Assembly (NCBI RefSeq): GCF_004005945.1
Contig: NZ_SACS01000009.1
Span: 103,683-167,682 of the forward strand
Length of the DNA stretch: 64,000 nucleotides
DNA from: Rheinheimera riviphila
GTDB taxonomy: Bacteria; Pseudomonadota; Gammaproteobacteria; Enterobacterales; Alteromonadaceae
Direction of reading: 5' to 3'
This document shows positions 8,663 to 17,907 of this stretch, one piece after another; within the stretch, counting starts at the first letter, position 1, and the number at the start of each line of letters is the position of its first letter. A program made the position numbers and the translations under genes. The notes under the pieces are model-generated. The model searched no databases. It was not told the origin of the DNA and saw nothing but the letters and a program-made list of their open reading frames with translations.

Positions 8663-11600
8663 ATGATCCCAAAGTTAACTCCTGAACAGTCCTTGCCAGC
8701 TTGTGTATTGGCGTTTCGTGATGCGTTAGTCGCCGCTGGTTTTAGCGGTGATATTGAAACCAGTTACGCCGCACGGCTGGCAGTTGCAACCGATAACAGT
8801 GTCTATCAGGCGTTACCGCAGGCGGTATTACTGCCGAAAACCTTATCAGACTTACAAACCATCACCACACTTGGTCAAAGCCCGGCTTTTAGCGGCTTAA
8901 AATTCAGTCCACGTGGCGGCGGCACCGGCACGAACGGTCAGGCATTGACCGAACACCTGGTGGTTGATGTATCGCGCCATCTGCGGCAAATTCTGGAGTT
9001 TAATCCAGAAGAGCGTTGGGTGCGGGTGGAAGCCGGGGTGATTAAAGACCAGCTGAACGCCTTTTTAAAACCACATGGTTTTTTCTTTGCGCCGGATCTG
9101 TCAACGTCCAACCGGGCGACGATTGGCGGCATGGTCAGCACCGATGCTTCAGGGCAAGGCTCGTTAGTGTATGGCAAAACCAGTGATCATGTGCTGGCAC
9201 TAAAATCAGTACTTGTTGACGGTACCGTGCTGGATACCGCGCCAATGCCTCGCGCAGAGGCTGAAACGCTCGCGGCTGAGCCAAACCGTATTGGCGCCAT
9301 TTATCGTCAGGTTTTACAAAGTACGTTGGATTATCGCGAGCAAATCCAAACCAAATTCCCCCGTTTAAACCGTTTTTTAACCGGCTACGATTTAGAACAT
9401 GTCTGGAATGAACAGCTTACCGAATTTGATTTAGGCCGGGTGATCACCGGCGCAGAGGGCTCGTTGGGGTTTGTGGTCGAAGCCAAACTGAATATCACGC
9501 CAATTGCACCTTACAAGTGTTTGATTAACGTTAAATATGACAGCTTTGAAAGTGCCTTACGCAACGCGCCGTTTTTGGTGGCAGCCCGCGCCACGTCGGT
9601 TGAAACCGTCGACAGTAAAGTACTGGATTTAGCCCGTAACGATATCATCTGGCATCAGGTCAAAAGCTACATCGAAGATGTGCCGGGTAAAACCATGTTT
9701 GGCCTGAATATGGTCGAATATAACGCTGAAAACGAAGCTGACATGCAAGACAAAGTGCAGACGCTGGAGCTGCGTTTGCAACAAGCGGTCGCCAATGGCG
9801 AAAGTGGCATCATTGGTTATCAGCTGACCTACGATTTAAACGGCATCTCGCAAATTTACGCGATGCGTAAAAAAGCGGTGGGATTACTCGGTAACGCCAA
9901 AGGTACGCAAAAGCCGGTGCCTTTTACTGAAGATACCGCAGTGCCACCAGAAAACCTGGCTGATTTTATTATGGAATTCAGGGCGCTGCTCGATAGTCAT
10001 CAGCTGACATACGGCATGTTTGGCCATGTCGACGCCGGCGTGTTGCATGTGCGGCCAGCGCTCGATATGACCGATCCGGCACAGGAAGTCTTGCTACGCC
10101 AGGTTTCCGATCAAGTGGTCGCGCTGACTGCCAAATACGGTGGTTTGATGTGGGGCGAACACGGTAAAGGTTATCGCAGTGAATATGGCCCGGCGTTTTT
10201 TGGTGAGACCTTATTTAATGAACTGCGGAAAATTAAAGCGGCCTTTGATCCGGACAACCGAATGAATCCGGGTAAGATTTGTACGCCCTGGCAGAGTAAT
10301 GACGAATTAGTCAGTGTTGATGGCGTGAAACGCGGTTATTTCGACCGGCAAATTCCGGTAACGGTGCGGCAGAGCTTTGACAGCGCCGCCAATTGTAACG
10401 GTAACGGCCTGTGTTTTAACTACGAAGAAAACTCGCCGATGTGTCCGTCGAGCAAAATCACCAAAGATCGCCAGCATAGCCCAAAAGGTCGTGCTGGTCT
10501 GATGCGCGAGTGGCTGCGTTTGATGTCAAAGCAGGGCGTCGATGTGCTGGCACAAGAGCAACAGTTGCTGGAGTGCGGAACTGGAATAGGAAATCTTTGG
10601 CAAAAAGCCCGCAACAGCTGGCGCAAACAACGGGGCGAACAGGATTTTTCGCACGAAGTGATGGCGGCGATGGAAGGATGTCTGGCCTGTAAAGCCTGCG
10701 CCGGGCAGTGTCCCATCAAAGTGGATGTGCCTTCGTTCCGATCAAGGTTTTTGCAGCTGTATCACAGCCGTTATCTGCGACCGCTGAAAGATTATGTGGT
10801 GGCTGGCATCGAGCAATCAGCACCGAAGCTTGCGAAATTTCCAAGGTTGGTTAATGGCGGTTTGAATCTGGCGCCAACCAAGTTTTTACTCGAAAAAACG
10901 GTGGGTTATGTCGATTCACCACTATTGTCGGTGCCGACCTTGGCGCAGCAGCTGGATGGCCAGTTTGCGTTTGATTTAGTCAAGCTGCAGGCCATGTCCG
11001 AAGCCGAACGGCAACAAGTGGTGCTATTGGTGCAAGACCCTTTCACCAGTTTTTATGAAGCAGAACTGGTGGCTGACGCGTTGGCGTTGTTGCAAAAACT
11101 TGGTTTTAAGCCACAGTTGCTGCCGTTTTTACCCAATGGTAAACCACAACATGTGAAAGGCTTTTTACGCGAGTTTGCAAAAACAGCAGCGACTGCGGCG
11201 CAGTTTCTGAATCAGTTGTCGGTGCTGAATGTGCCTTTATTGGGGCTCGATGCTTCTTTGGTGCTGGTGTATCGCGACGAATATGTCAAAGCGCTGGGTC
11301 AAAAACGCGGCGACTTTAGCGTCCAGTTGTTTCATGAATGGCTGGTGCAGCAAGCGTTGCCGGCGGTGCAGCAATCCGGTGATGGTCAGGTGCCCTTTAA
11401 GTTGTTTGCACATTGCACTGAAAAAACCGCTTTACCCACCACCGAAAAAAACTGGCAACAAATTTATCATGCCTTCGGTGTCAAGCTGGACGTGGTAGCC
11501 GTCGGTTGTTGTGGGATGGCCGGCACTTATGGCCACGAAGTACAAAATCAGGCCAATAGCAGGGCATTATATGATTTAAGCTGGCAACAACATGTGCAGC

Positions 11601-11716
11601 AATCCAATGTATCCAGGATGTTGGTGACTGGTTTTTCCTGTCGCAGCCAGGTGAAACGCTATGAAGGCAGTAAACCTTTGCATCCATTGCAGCAGTTGTT
11701 GCGGTTGTTGTCCTAG
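8663..11716 (+). CDS. ydiJ: YdiJ-type FAD-linked oxidase / Fe-S oxidoreductase (D-2-hydroxyacid dehydrogenase family)
   Basis: A 1017-residue fusion, the same size as E. coli YdiJ (1018). The N-terminal FAD-binding (PCMH) fold contains PRGGGTGTNGQ at about residue 90, the central part is the FAD-oxidase C domain with FGHVDAGVLHVRP, and the C-terminal half is an iron-sulfur module. That module has a Cys cluster at about 578-596 (NCNGNGLCF, MCPSSK), the CxxCxxCxxxCP ferredoxin motif CLACKACAGQCP at about 673-684, and the CCG-type VGCCGMAGTYGHE near residue 950. Proteins of this family oxidise D-2-hydroxyacids such as D-2-hydroxyglutarate or D-lactate and pass electrons to a carrier. It is monocistronic. 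The precise substrate is inferred from the family only. Confidence 0.9.
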   Translation: MIPKLTPEQSLPACVLAFRDALVAAGFSGDIETSYAARLAVATDNSVYQALPQAVLLPKTLSDLQTITTLGQSPAFSGLKFSPRGGGTGTNGQALTEHLVVDVSRHLRQILEFNPEERWVRVEAGVIKDQLNAFLKPHGFFFAPDLSTSNRATIGGMVSTDASGQGSLVYGKTSDHVLALKSVLVDGTVLDTAPMPRAEAETLAAEPNRIGAIYRQVLQSTLDYREQIQTKFPRLNRFLTGYDLEHVWNEQLTEFDLGRVITGAEGSLGFVVEAKLNITPIAPYKCLINVKYDSFESALRNAPFLVAARATSVETVDSKVLDLARNDIIWHQVKSYIEDVPGKTMFGLNMVEYNAENEADMQDKVQTLELRLQQAVANGESGIIGYQLTYDLNGISQIYAMRKKAVGLLGNAKGTQKPVPFTEDTAVPPENLADFIMEFRALLDSHQLTYGMFGHVDAGVLHVRPALDMTDPAQEVLLRQVSDQVVALTAKYGGLMWGEHGKGYRSEYGPAFFGETLFNELRKIKAAFDPDNRMNPGKICTPWQSNDELVSVDGVKRGYFDRQIPVTVRQSFDSAANCNGNGLCFNYEENSPMCPSSKITKDRQHSPKGRAGLMREWLRLMSKQGVDVLAQEQQLLECGTGIGNLWQKARNSWRKQRGEQDFSHEVMAAMEGCLACKACAGQCPIKVDVPSFRSRFLQLYHSRYLRPLKDYVVAGIEQSAPKLAKFPRLVNGGLNLAPTKFLLEKTVGYVDSPLLSVPTLAQQLDGQFAFDLVKLQAMSEAERQQVVLLVQDPFTSFYEAELVADALALLQKLGFKPQLLPFLPNGKPQHVKGFLREFAKTAATAAQFLNQLSVLNVPLLGLDASLVLVYRDEYVKALGQKRGDFSVQLFHEWLVQQALPAVQQSGDGQVPFKLFAHCTEKTALPTTEKNWQQIYHAFGVKLDVVAVGCCGMAGTYGHEVQNQANSRALYDLSWQQHVQQSNVSRMLVTGFSCRSQVKRYEGSKPLHPLQQLLRLLS

Positions 11717-11828
11717 CTAAAACGGCAATAGCCGAACAAATGTAAATTTTAGTTACAAAGTAGCCAAAGTTATCTGCTTAACCTTGGCTACACTCAATGT
11801 TTTGGCCATCAAAACAGGGAGAACCTTA

Positions 11829-12209
11829 ATGTCTGCATCTAATCCAAATCCGGTCGGCTGGTTTGAAATTCCAGCCACTGATCTCGCCGCTAGTCAAAAA
11901 TTTTATCAAGCCATCTTACAGATTGAATTTACTATTCTCGAAATGCCGCCTTACACCATGGCGATGTTTGCCGCGGATCACTGTCAGCCTGGCTGCGGTG
12001 GTGCTTTGGTGGTCGGCCCGGAAACCGTGCCATCGGCCAGCGGTACTACGGTTTATTTTCAATCTGAAGATTGCGCAGCGGTAATTGGCAGAGTCGCAGC
12101 AGCGGGCGGCACTGTGCTGATGGAAAAAACCAGTATTGGTGAGCATGGTTTTATCGGTATGTTTTTAGACCCAGCCGGGAATAAGCTGGGTGTTCATAGC
12201 ATGCAATAA
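11829..12209 (+). CDS. VOC-family (glyoxalase/dioxygenase-fold) protein
   Basis: A 126-residue single-unit vicinal-oxygen-chelate protein. The opening VGWFEIPATDLAASQKFYQ and the ending MFLDPAGNKLGVHS are diagnostic of the fold, with candidate metal ligands in these strands. Members include lyases, dioxygenases and antibiotic-binding proteins, and this subgroup is usually annotated only as glyoxalase/bleomycin-resistance-like. The start at 11829 is chosen because GGGAGAA lies just upstream; an in-frame TTG at 11784 would add an unrelated tail. It stands alone between ydiJ and a terminator. Confidence 0.85.
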   Translation: MSASNPNPVGWFEIPATDLAASQKFYQAILQIEFTILEMPPYTMAMFAADHCQPGCGGALVVGPETVPSASGTTVYFQSEDCAAVIGRVAAAGGTVLMEKTSIGEHGFIGMFLDPAGNKLGVHSMQ

Positions 12210-12241
12210 GGCTATAAATGTCTCTTAAAATAGCGCCATAA

Positions 12242-12276
12242 AAAAACGCCAGGCTTTTATCAAGACTGGCGTTTTT
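12242..12276. terminator. Bidirectional intrinsic terminator
   Basis: AAAAACGCCAG (12242-12252) and CTGGCGTTTTT (12266-12276) form a perfect 11-bp palindrome including the A and T runs around a 13-nt loop. It serves the convergent VOC gene and the TonB-receptor gene. Confidence 0.9.
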
Positions 12277-12296
12277 GTCGGTGCAGAAAAAAATGC

Positions 12297-14675
12297 TTAG
12301 AAGCGGGCAGTGACACCCAACGTCAAAGCGCGACCAGGCAGCGGCGCATCTTCTTTGATAAACGAACTATGTGCATAGCCAAGTTTGTCAGTAAGATTAG
12401 TCCCTTTGATAAAGGCCGTCATATCGATTGACGCTAGGTCAAAGTAATAGCTCAGGCTGGCATCAATACTGGTGTAAGACGCTGTTGCCGACTCAAATTC
12501 CGATACTTTATCCTGGCGGGCGTAATGGGTGGCGCCAAGGTTGGCACTCCATTGCTCAGCCTGATACTGATACTCAACACCGGCTTTGATTGGCGGAATA
12601 CGCGGTAAATCACCGCCATCTTTTAAACTGGCCCGCACCGAATCGGCAAACAATGACACTTGCTGCGCGGTATTTAACTGATAAGCCAGCGCAAATTCCA
12701 GGCCGTACATCCGCACATCACGTTGTTGATACTGATAAATATCATAATCACCATGTGCGTGGTCGTGTGCATCTTCATCTGCATGCTCGCCGTGATCATG
12801 CGCTGCCAAGTCTTCCATCGTCAGACCGGTATTGGCCTGATAAAGGTAGTTGTCGATTTGGTTATAGAAGAAGTTATAACTAAAGGTCAGATCACCATCG
12901 ATTTTGCGAAAACCGATATCGATATTGTTGGCCGTTTCAGTTGGCATCTTGTTGGTATTTAACAAAATTTCGCCATCGTCATCCAGTTGATAAGCCAGAC
13001 CCAGTTCATAGCTGCTGGTCGCAATATGAGCGCCGTTGGCGTAGATTTCGGCCGCTGAAGGTGCACGTTCTGAACGACTGACGCTAACGGCCCATTGATA
13101 ACCTGGCACAAAATTCCAAACTAAACCGGCCGAAACGCTGGCGGCGGTGAATTTTGCATAATCGCTGCCGTGATCTTCTTCATGACCTTCATCATGGTGT
13201 TCTTCGTGATCATGCGCCAATTCAATGGCATCAGCGCGATGTTTGGTCCGCTCAACACGAGCACCCAACTGCGCTGTCACTTCACCAAAAGTTTTTTCTT
13301 CCAGTAAAAACAAGGCGTAGCTATCAGAAACTGATGGCGGCGTAAAAGCTTCTTCACCAAAGGCCGCATAATCGTTACGTTGTTGGTGGACACCCAGCAA
13401 ACCGTGCCAGCCCGCCAATTCAATATGCTCAGCGCTTAACCGGTTTTCAAACGACTTGTTTTTAAAAGTGGTGCCGGCGATAGCTCCTTCCATTTCGATA
13501 TGTTGATAATCGGTGTAAGCGCCGGTAAAACTCAGTGTTTCGATGCCGGAAATGGGTGAATAAATTTCACCAGCCAAACTCACCCGATCTTGTTTTACCG
13601 CCGCGTAAACACCTTCGTCGGCGGCTTCTGCATGGTCTTCGTGGCCTTCTTCTTCATGTTCATCACCATGCGCATGATGGCCGGGAATACCATACTGACT
13701 GTCGATATGACCAACTGAAACACCAAATAAACCCTGACTACCAACCCAACTTAAACCGCCATTCAGCGCCTGATTACCGAGCCAGGAATTAGCCAGTTTG
13801 TCGGCGGTTTCGCCTTCGTCATTGATGAAGGTTGGCACATCATGATCATTGCTTTGACGGTCAAAACCATCAAAGTGCCAAGCCAGCTGATCAGCAGAAC
13901 CATCGTGGGTGAATGCCAGCGATTTTTCATCAGAAACGCTGTTAAAACGGCTGTCGAGAATCGTCTGTGGGGCGCGCAACTGGCGAGGAATGCGGTTGTC
14001 GACCACGTTGACCACACCGCCAATAGCGCCGCTGCCGTACAGTAAAGTTGCAGGGCCACGTAATACTTCAATTTGTTCGGTGGTGATAGCGTCCGCAGTA
14101 ATGGCGTGATCCGGGCCCACCCGTGACACGTCGCCGGTATCCAGACCGTTGCTGAGTAGTTTTACTCTTGGACCGTCCAGACCCCGAATGACCGGGCTCG
14201 CGGCGACCGGGCCGTAATAATTACTATGCACGCCCGGTAGAGATTTTAAAGTTTCGCCAATGGTCGGTTCGGTTTTTACGGCTAAATCTTCGCCGCTTAA
14301 TACGGAAACCGGATGCGCCATATCTAAATCGTAATGATGTAAACCGGAAGCTGATACTGCAATGCGTTCAATGCCGCCAGCGGTTAAGGCAATTTTCAGC
14401 TGTGCCTGGTCAGCTTTTACAAATTGGTCGCCATAGCCTTTGGCGGCGATATGGAGTTCAGCATCCAACGGGCTTTGAATGGTAAATTCACCGGCGGCAT
14501 TGGTATAGACATATTGCTGTCGACCGTGCACATGCACTTTCGCATTGGCAACTGGCTGGCCTTGACTATCGACCACCATACCCGTCACAGCTTGAGATTG
14601 CGCCTGCACCTGCAGCGAAAGACTGACCAGCAACGCCAATGCGGCTGGTTTAAATACCGAAGAGAGAACAGTCAT
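12297..14675 (-). CDS. TonB-dependent outer-membrane receptor, ZnuD-like (zinc uptake)
   Basis: An outer-membrane beta-barrel receptor of 792 residues from the ATG at 14673-14675 (AAAGG upstream). It has a signal peptide ending near VQAQ, a CarboxypepD-regulatory-like beta-sandwich (about 25-90), a TonB-box-like segment (ERIAVSA), a plug domain with LRGPATLLYGSGAIGGVVNVVD and a C-terminal barrel ending in the aromatic TLGVTARF. Three predicted extracellular loops are very rich in His, Asp and Glu (DNA about 13620-13680, 13165-13225 and 12740-12805), as in the ZnuD zinc receptors of Neisseria and relatives. A perfect Zur-type palindrome lies 31 bp upstream of the start. Together these support zinc import in zinc starvation; a different divalent metal is possible. 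Confidence 0.88.
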   Translation of the reverse strand: MTVLSSVFKPAALALLVSLSLQVQAQSQAVTGMVVDSQGQPVANAKVHVHGRQQYVYTNAAGEFTIQSPLDAELHIAAKGYGDQFVKADQAQLKIALTAGGIERIAVSASGLHHYDLDMAHPVSVLSGEDLAVKTEPTIGETLKSLPGVHSNYYGPVAASPVIRGLDGPRVKLLSNGLDTGDVSRVGPDHAITADAITTEQIEVLRGPATLLYGSGAIGGVVNVVDNRIPRQLRAPQTILDSRFNSVSDEKSLAFTHDGSADQLAWHFDGFDRQSNDHDVPTFINDEGETADKLANSWLGNQALNGGLSWVGSQGLFGVSVGHIDSQYGIPGHHAHGDEHEEEGHEDHAEAADEGVYAAVKQDRVSLAGEIYSPISGIETLSFTGAYTDYQHIEMEGAIAGTTFKNKSFENRLSAEHIELAGWHGLLGVHQQRNDYAAFGEEAFTPPSVSDSYALFLLEEKTFGEVTAQLGARVERTKHRADAIELAHDHEEHHDEGHEEDHGSDYAKFTAASVSAGLVWNFVPGYQWAVSVSRSERAPSAAEIYANGAHIATSSYELGLAYQLDDDGEILLNTNKMPTETANNIDIGFRKIDGDLTFSYNFFYNQIDNYLYQANTGLTMEDLAAHDHGEHADEDAHDHAHGDYDIYQYQQRDVRMYGLEFALAYQLNTAQQVSLFADSVRASLKDGGDLPRIPPIKAGVEYQYQAEQWSANLGATHYARQDKVSEFESATASYTSIDASLSYYFDLASIDMTAFIKGTNLTDKLGYAHSSFIKEDAPLPGRALTLGVTARF

Positions 14676-14706
14676 CAGGACTACCTTTAAAAGAATATCG
14701 TTTGTG

Positions 14707-14718
14707 ATGTTATAACAT
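14707..14718 (-). promoter_or_regulatory. Zur-like operator upstream of the ZnuD-like receptor
   Basis: ATGTTATAACAT is a perfect 12-bp palindrome and equals the core of the gammaproteobacterial Zur site as I know it (ATGTTATAACAT with flanking G..C). It lies 31 bp before the receptor start codon, a position suited to blocking RNA polymerase when zinc is sufficient. No second copy was noticed in the window. Confidence 0.75.
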
Positions 14719-14907
14719 TTTACGGTGGCAACGCCGCTTTTGACAAGCACAGATTTTCCTGAGTACGACCAAACTCATTGATTTTGCGATAACAGGGCAC
14801 TGATATTCAGAGCAAGATTCTGCTTAAAGTGCAAAGAAAAACATGTCATCGCGACCAACGGCTGGCATACAATAGGCCGCGCTAAGCCACACAATTGCGG
14901 AGTATAA

Positions 14908-15561
14908 ATGTCGTTTTGGCCTGAATTTCTATTAGTTGCATCAGTGCATTTTGTTGCGGTCGCAAGCCCAGGACCCGATTTTGCGATTATCTTACGTTAC
15001 GCGGTGCGCCACGGCGTGAAGGTCGCGCTGGCGGCCAGCATCGGCATCGGCTTGGGTATTCTGGTGCATGTGGCGTATTCATTACTTGGCATTGGTTTAT
15101 TGCTACAAACCACGCCCTGGTTGTTTCAGCTATTTTCGGCGGTAGCAGCAGCTTATCTGGCTTATATCGGCGTGCAAGCGCTACGAAGTGCGCCGCCATC
15201 GCAGCAACAGGATATCGCAGCAGAGGGCATGGAACAGGTCAGTTTATGGCAATCGTTTCGGGCTGGATTACTGACCAATGGCTTAAATCCAAAAGCTACC
15301 TTGTTTTTTTTGGCGCTATTTGCAGTGATTATTTCGCCACAAACGCCAAATAGTTACAAAATTCTTTACGGTATTTATATGGCGTTTGCCACCGCAGCCT
15401 GGTTCAGTTTGCTATCCTTTTTACTAACACGCCAAAAAGTAAGACTTTTTTTGCTGCAACGTGGTTATTGGTTTGACCGGATCATGGGCTTGGTGTTGTT
15501 GGCACTGGCTATGCATTTACTGTTTAGCGCCTTTATTGGGAACCATACCCAAAATCATTGA
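14908..15561 (+). CDS. LysE/RhtB-family amino-acid exporter
   Basis: An inner-membrane exporter of 217 residues with six predicted helices. The family signature VASPGPDFAIILRYAVRHG sits in the first helix region, and the NGLNPKATLFFLALF motif follows the central loop. RhtB/LysE proteins expel surplus amino acids (homoserine, threonine, lysine and others) driven by the proton gradient. GGAG lies 7 bases before the ATG. The gene is followed at once by an ERIC-like element, which starts inside the last codons' context at 15545. The substrate cannot be told from sequence. Confidence 0.88.
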   Translation: MSFWPEFLLVASVHFVAVASPGPDFAIILRYAVRHGVKVALAASIGIGLGILVHVAYSLLGIGLLLQTTPWLFQLFSAVAAAYLAYIGVQALRSAPPSQQQDIAAEGMEQVSLWQSFRAGLLTNGLNPKATLFFLALFAVIISPQTPNSYKILYGIYMAFATAAWFSLLSFLLTRQKVRLFLLQRGYWFDRIMGLVLLALAMHLLFSAFIGNHTQNH

Positions 15562-15670
15562 CGATTCGGGTAGGCGGCAACTGAACGAATCCCCAGGAGC
15601 ATAGCTGTTCTATGTGACTGGGGCGAGAACACGCGGCCAACACCCCCGCAACTTCAAGGATGACGGGTAT
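15545..15670 (+). repeat. ERIC-like repeat, copy 1 (126 bp)
   Basis: The element starts ATACCC and ends GGGTAT. Its centre has ATCCCCAGGAGCATAG and CTATGTGACTGGGG separated by CTGTT, matching the conserved core of the enterobacterial ERIC (binding region of primers ERIC1R and ERIC2), with a different apical stem. The length is the canonical ERIC length. It overlaps the 3' end of the LysE gene and ends 45 bp before yaeQ. Confidence 0.85.
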
Positions 15671-15714
15671 GAACTTCAGCGCCGTTTTGCCGACTAACGC
15701 AAAGAGGTGGAATG

Positions 15715-16290
15715 ATGCAAGTACTGAGCAAAGTGATCAGGCTGGATTTGCAATACAGCAGCCAGCAATCACATCTTTATCAACGACAAACCTGTTATCT
15801 GGCGCCTTTTGCTCACGAGGAGGCATCCCATTTTGCCAAGCGTATTTTAGCCTACCTCAGTCTGTTCGAATTACAGCCACAACTGGCAAAACAAGATCCT
15901 TTTGGCAAGCAGCCTGACTTATTTTTACGCGATCACAACCAGCATTTTCAGCTGTGGTGTCAGGTTGATTTACCAAACGAAAAACAATTGCTCAGAGCCT
16001 CGCATCAAGCTGATCAAGTGGTATTGCTGCCAGATAGTGAGGAAGTCCGTCGGGCGCAATTGATGATTAAGGGCTTGCCAAACGTACATCTGTTTTGTTT
16101 ATCCGACGATCAGCTTAACGAATTTTGCAGCATGCTCAAAGGCCATATGCAGCTATCGGTGTGGCGGGAAGATGAGCAACTTGTGGTCACTGATGGCGAG
16201 CATCAGTTAGATATTCAGGTAGCTGCGGTGACAGGTAGTCTGTTCGATGATTTAACCGAAAGCACGTCTACATTTACGGTCAGGCACTGA
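15715..16290 (+). CDS. yaeQ: YaeQ family protein
   Basis: A 191-residue cytoplasmic protein with the YaeQ pattern: an N-terminal beta region, HEEASHFAKRILAYL, PDLFLRDHNQHFQLWCQVDLPNE in outline, and the late strand region LQLSVWREDEQLVV-like ending. YaeQ has a PD-(D/E)xK nuclease-like fold, and its function is unsettled; an old link to RfaH suppression exists in the literature. Two adjacent ATGs occur (15712, 15715); the second has the better distance to GAGGTGG. The ERIC-like element lies directly upstream, so the promoter may lie in or before that repeat. It forms no clear operon with trhO. Confidence 0.88.
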   Translation: MQVLSKVIRLDLQYSSQQSHLYQRQTCYLAPFAHEEASHFAKRILAYLSLFELQPQLAKQDPFGKQPDLFLRDHNQHFQLWCQVDLPNEKQLLRASHQADQVVLLPDSEEVRRAQLMIKGLPNVHLFCLSDDQLNEFCSMLKGHMQLSVWREDEQLVVTDGEHQLDIQVAAVTGSLFDDLTESTSTFTVRH

Positions 16291-16359
16291 TCCAGTATAA
16301 TCCGCGCCTTCTTCCATGCGCCGGATTTGCGATCCGGGCTCTGCAAACAAAGGTGAATG

Positions 16360-17277
16360 ATGTACGTTGTAGCTGCGCTTTATAAATTTGTATCCCTACC
16401 AGATTATGTAACCCTGCGTGACAAACTTTATCAGCATATGGTACTGAACAAAGTCAAAGGCACCTTGTTATTGGCCGAAGAAGGTATCAACGGGACTGTT
16501 TGTGGCACCCGCGAAGGTGTCGATGCGTTAACCGCCTGGTTAACCGCCGATGGCCGTTTTAGCGGTTTATCCTACAAAGAATCATTTGCTGACGAACCAG
16601 CCTTTTACCGCACGAAAGTGAAACTCAAAAAAGAAATTGTCACCATGGGCGTTGAAGGCATTAATCCGGCGCATATTGTTGGCACTTACGTTAAGGGCGA
16701 CGAATGGAATACACTCATCAGCGATCCGGACACCATCGTCATCGATACCCGTAACGACTATGAAGTTGCCATCGGTACTTTCAAAAACGCGGTCAATCCA
16801 AACACCACCAGTTTTCGTGAATTCCCGCAATGGGCCGCCGAAAACCTCGACAACAGCAAACACAAAAAAGTGGCGATGTTCTGCACCGGTGGTATTCGCT
16901 GTGAAAAATCAACGGCTTATTTAAAAGAGCAGGGCTTTGATGAAGTCTTTCACCTCGACGGCGGCATTTTAAAATATCTGGAAGAAGTGCCGGAAGCCGA
17001 CAGTTTATGGCAGGGCGAGTGTTTTGTGTTTGATCAGCGTGTTGCTGTAAAGCATGGTCTGGAGCAGGGCAGTTACGACCAATGTTACGCCTGCCGGATG
17101 CCGTTATCGCCTGCTGAAATGCAGTCGCCGTTGTATGTCAAAGGCTTAAGTTGCCCACATTGCCATGACAAAATCACCGACGAGCAAAAAGCCTCGTTCA
17201 GCGAACGGCAAAAGCAGGTCGAGCTGGCAAAGGCCCGCGGTGAGCGACATATCCGCGATGGCAATGTCGATTTCTAA
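16360..17277 (+). CDS. trhO: tRNA uridine(34) hydroxylase, rhodanese type
   Basis: TrhO (YceA) hydroxylates U34 of tRNAs on the route to cmo5U or related wobble modifications. The roughly 305-residue product has the N-terminal acylphosphatase-like domain ([12 protein letters not shown]) and a rhodanese domain with the active-site loop [11 protein letters not shown], Cys at about residue 175. The C-terminal part has a CYACR...CPHC four-cysteine motif that probably binds zinc. The product is shorter than E. coli TrhO (350), in line with the shorter proteobacterial branch. The ATG at 16360 is preferred to the one at 16357 because of its spacing from AAAGG. Confidence 0.93.
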   Translation: MYVVAALYKFVSLPDYVTLRDKLYQHMVLNKVKGTLLLAEEGINGTVCGTREGVDALTAWLTADGRFSGLSYKESFADEPAFYRTKVKLKKEIVTMGVEGINPAHIVGTYVKGDEWNTLISDPDTIVIDTRNDYEVAIGTFKNAVNPNTTSFREFPQWAAENLDNSKHKKVAMFCTGGIRCEKSTAYLKEQGFDEVFHLDGGILKYLEEVPEADSLWQGECFVFDQRVAVKHGLEQGSYDQCYACRMPLSPAEMQSPLYVKGLSCPHCHDKITDEQKASFSERQKQVELAKARGERHIRDGNVDF

Positions 17278-17296
17278 AACCAATTGAACCATTGTT

Positions 17297-17330
17297 CAGG
17301 GATCCGTCCCATCGGATCCCTGATTATATT
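17297..17330 (+). terminator. Intrinsic terminator-like hairpin after trhO
   Basis: CAGGGATCCG (17297-17306) and CGGATCCCTG (17313-17322) form a perfect 10-bp stem with a 6-nt loop, followed by ATTATATTT. The U-tract is interrupted, so efficiency is uncertain. Confidence 0.7.
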
Positions 17331-17491
17331 TACGCTATTGACTCCAAACACCCTCGGTAAAAATATAATTCAGTAAATCTGCATACTTACCTTTTATTTC
17401 TCCAAATCGCCTGCTAAACCTTTCAACGTCATAAGCAGATTTAACTTACTGAAATCATTCAGATGAAATGTGCGAGAGCGGGGTCTGAACC

Positions 17492-17860
17492 TTGACGGGC
17501 AAAACCGTGTTAATTGTCGATGATTCGGCGGCGCTGCGTGCAGTGGTGGTTCAAACATTGTCCGTTGCGGGTTACCAGATGCTTGAAGCTGAACACGGTG
17601 CTGCAGCACTGACTCTGCTGGATGGGCGCAAAATTCATTTGATCATCAGTGATATTTATATGCCGGTATTAGGCGGACTAGAGTTTGTTGCGGCCGCCCG
17701 GCAGTTACCCGCCTACAAGTTCGTCCCGATCATGATGCTCACAAAAGAAGCCGGGGATGAAAAAATGTTGGCGGCCCAGCAACTGGGTGCCAAGGCCTGG
17801 CTGGTGAAACCTTTTATTGCACCACAACTTTTAAAAACAGTCGCAAGGCTGTTGTATTAA
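17492..17860 (+). CDS. CheY-like single-domain response regulator
   Basis: A free-standing receiver domain of 122 residues. The acidic pocket Asp10-Asp11, the phospho-acceptor Asp54 (ISDIYMP), the switch Thr in MMLTKEAG and Lys in LVKPF are all present, so it should be phosphorylated by CheA. Translation starts at TTG (17492): no in-frame ATG exists because an in-frame TGA lies just upstream, and GGGG stands at a workable distance. It opens the plus-strand half of the chemosensory cluster and is followed 47 bp later by an MCP gene. It differs from the other CheY (28193-28558) and may act as phosphate sink or separate output. Confidence 0.88.
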   Translation: MTGKTVLIVDDSAALRAVVVQTLSVAGYQMLEAEHGAAALTLLDGRKIHLIISDIYMPVLGGLEFVAAARQLPAYKFVPIMMLTKEAGDEKMLAAQQLGAKAWLVKPFIAPQLLKTVARLLY

Positions 17861-17907
17861 TCATGGTTTAAAGACCGACCAAATTTACTTTCTCACGGAG
17901 CAACGTT

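Noticed and set aside
12740..13680. His/Asp repeats in the TonB receptor gene as a DNA repeat array
   Set aside because: The nucleotide sequence is not periodic; the similarity is only at the residue level in separate loops.
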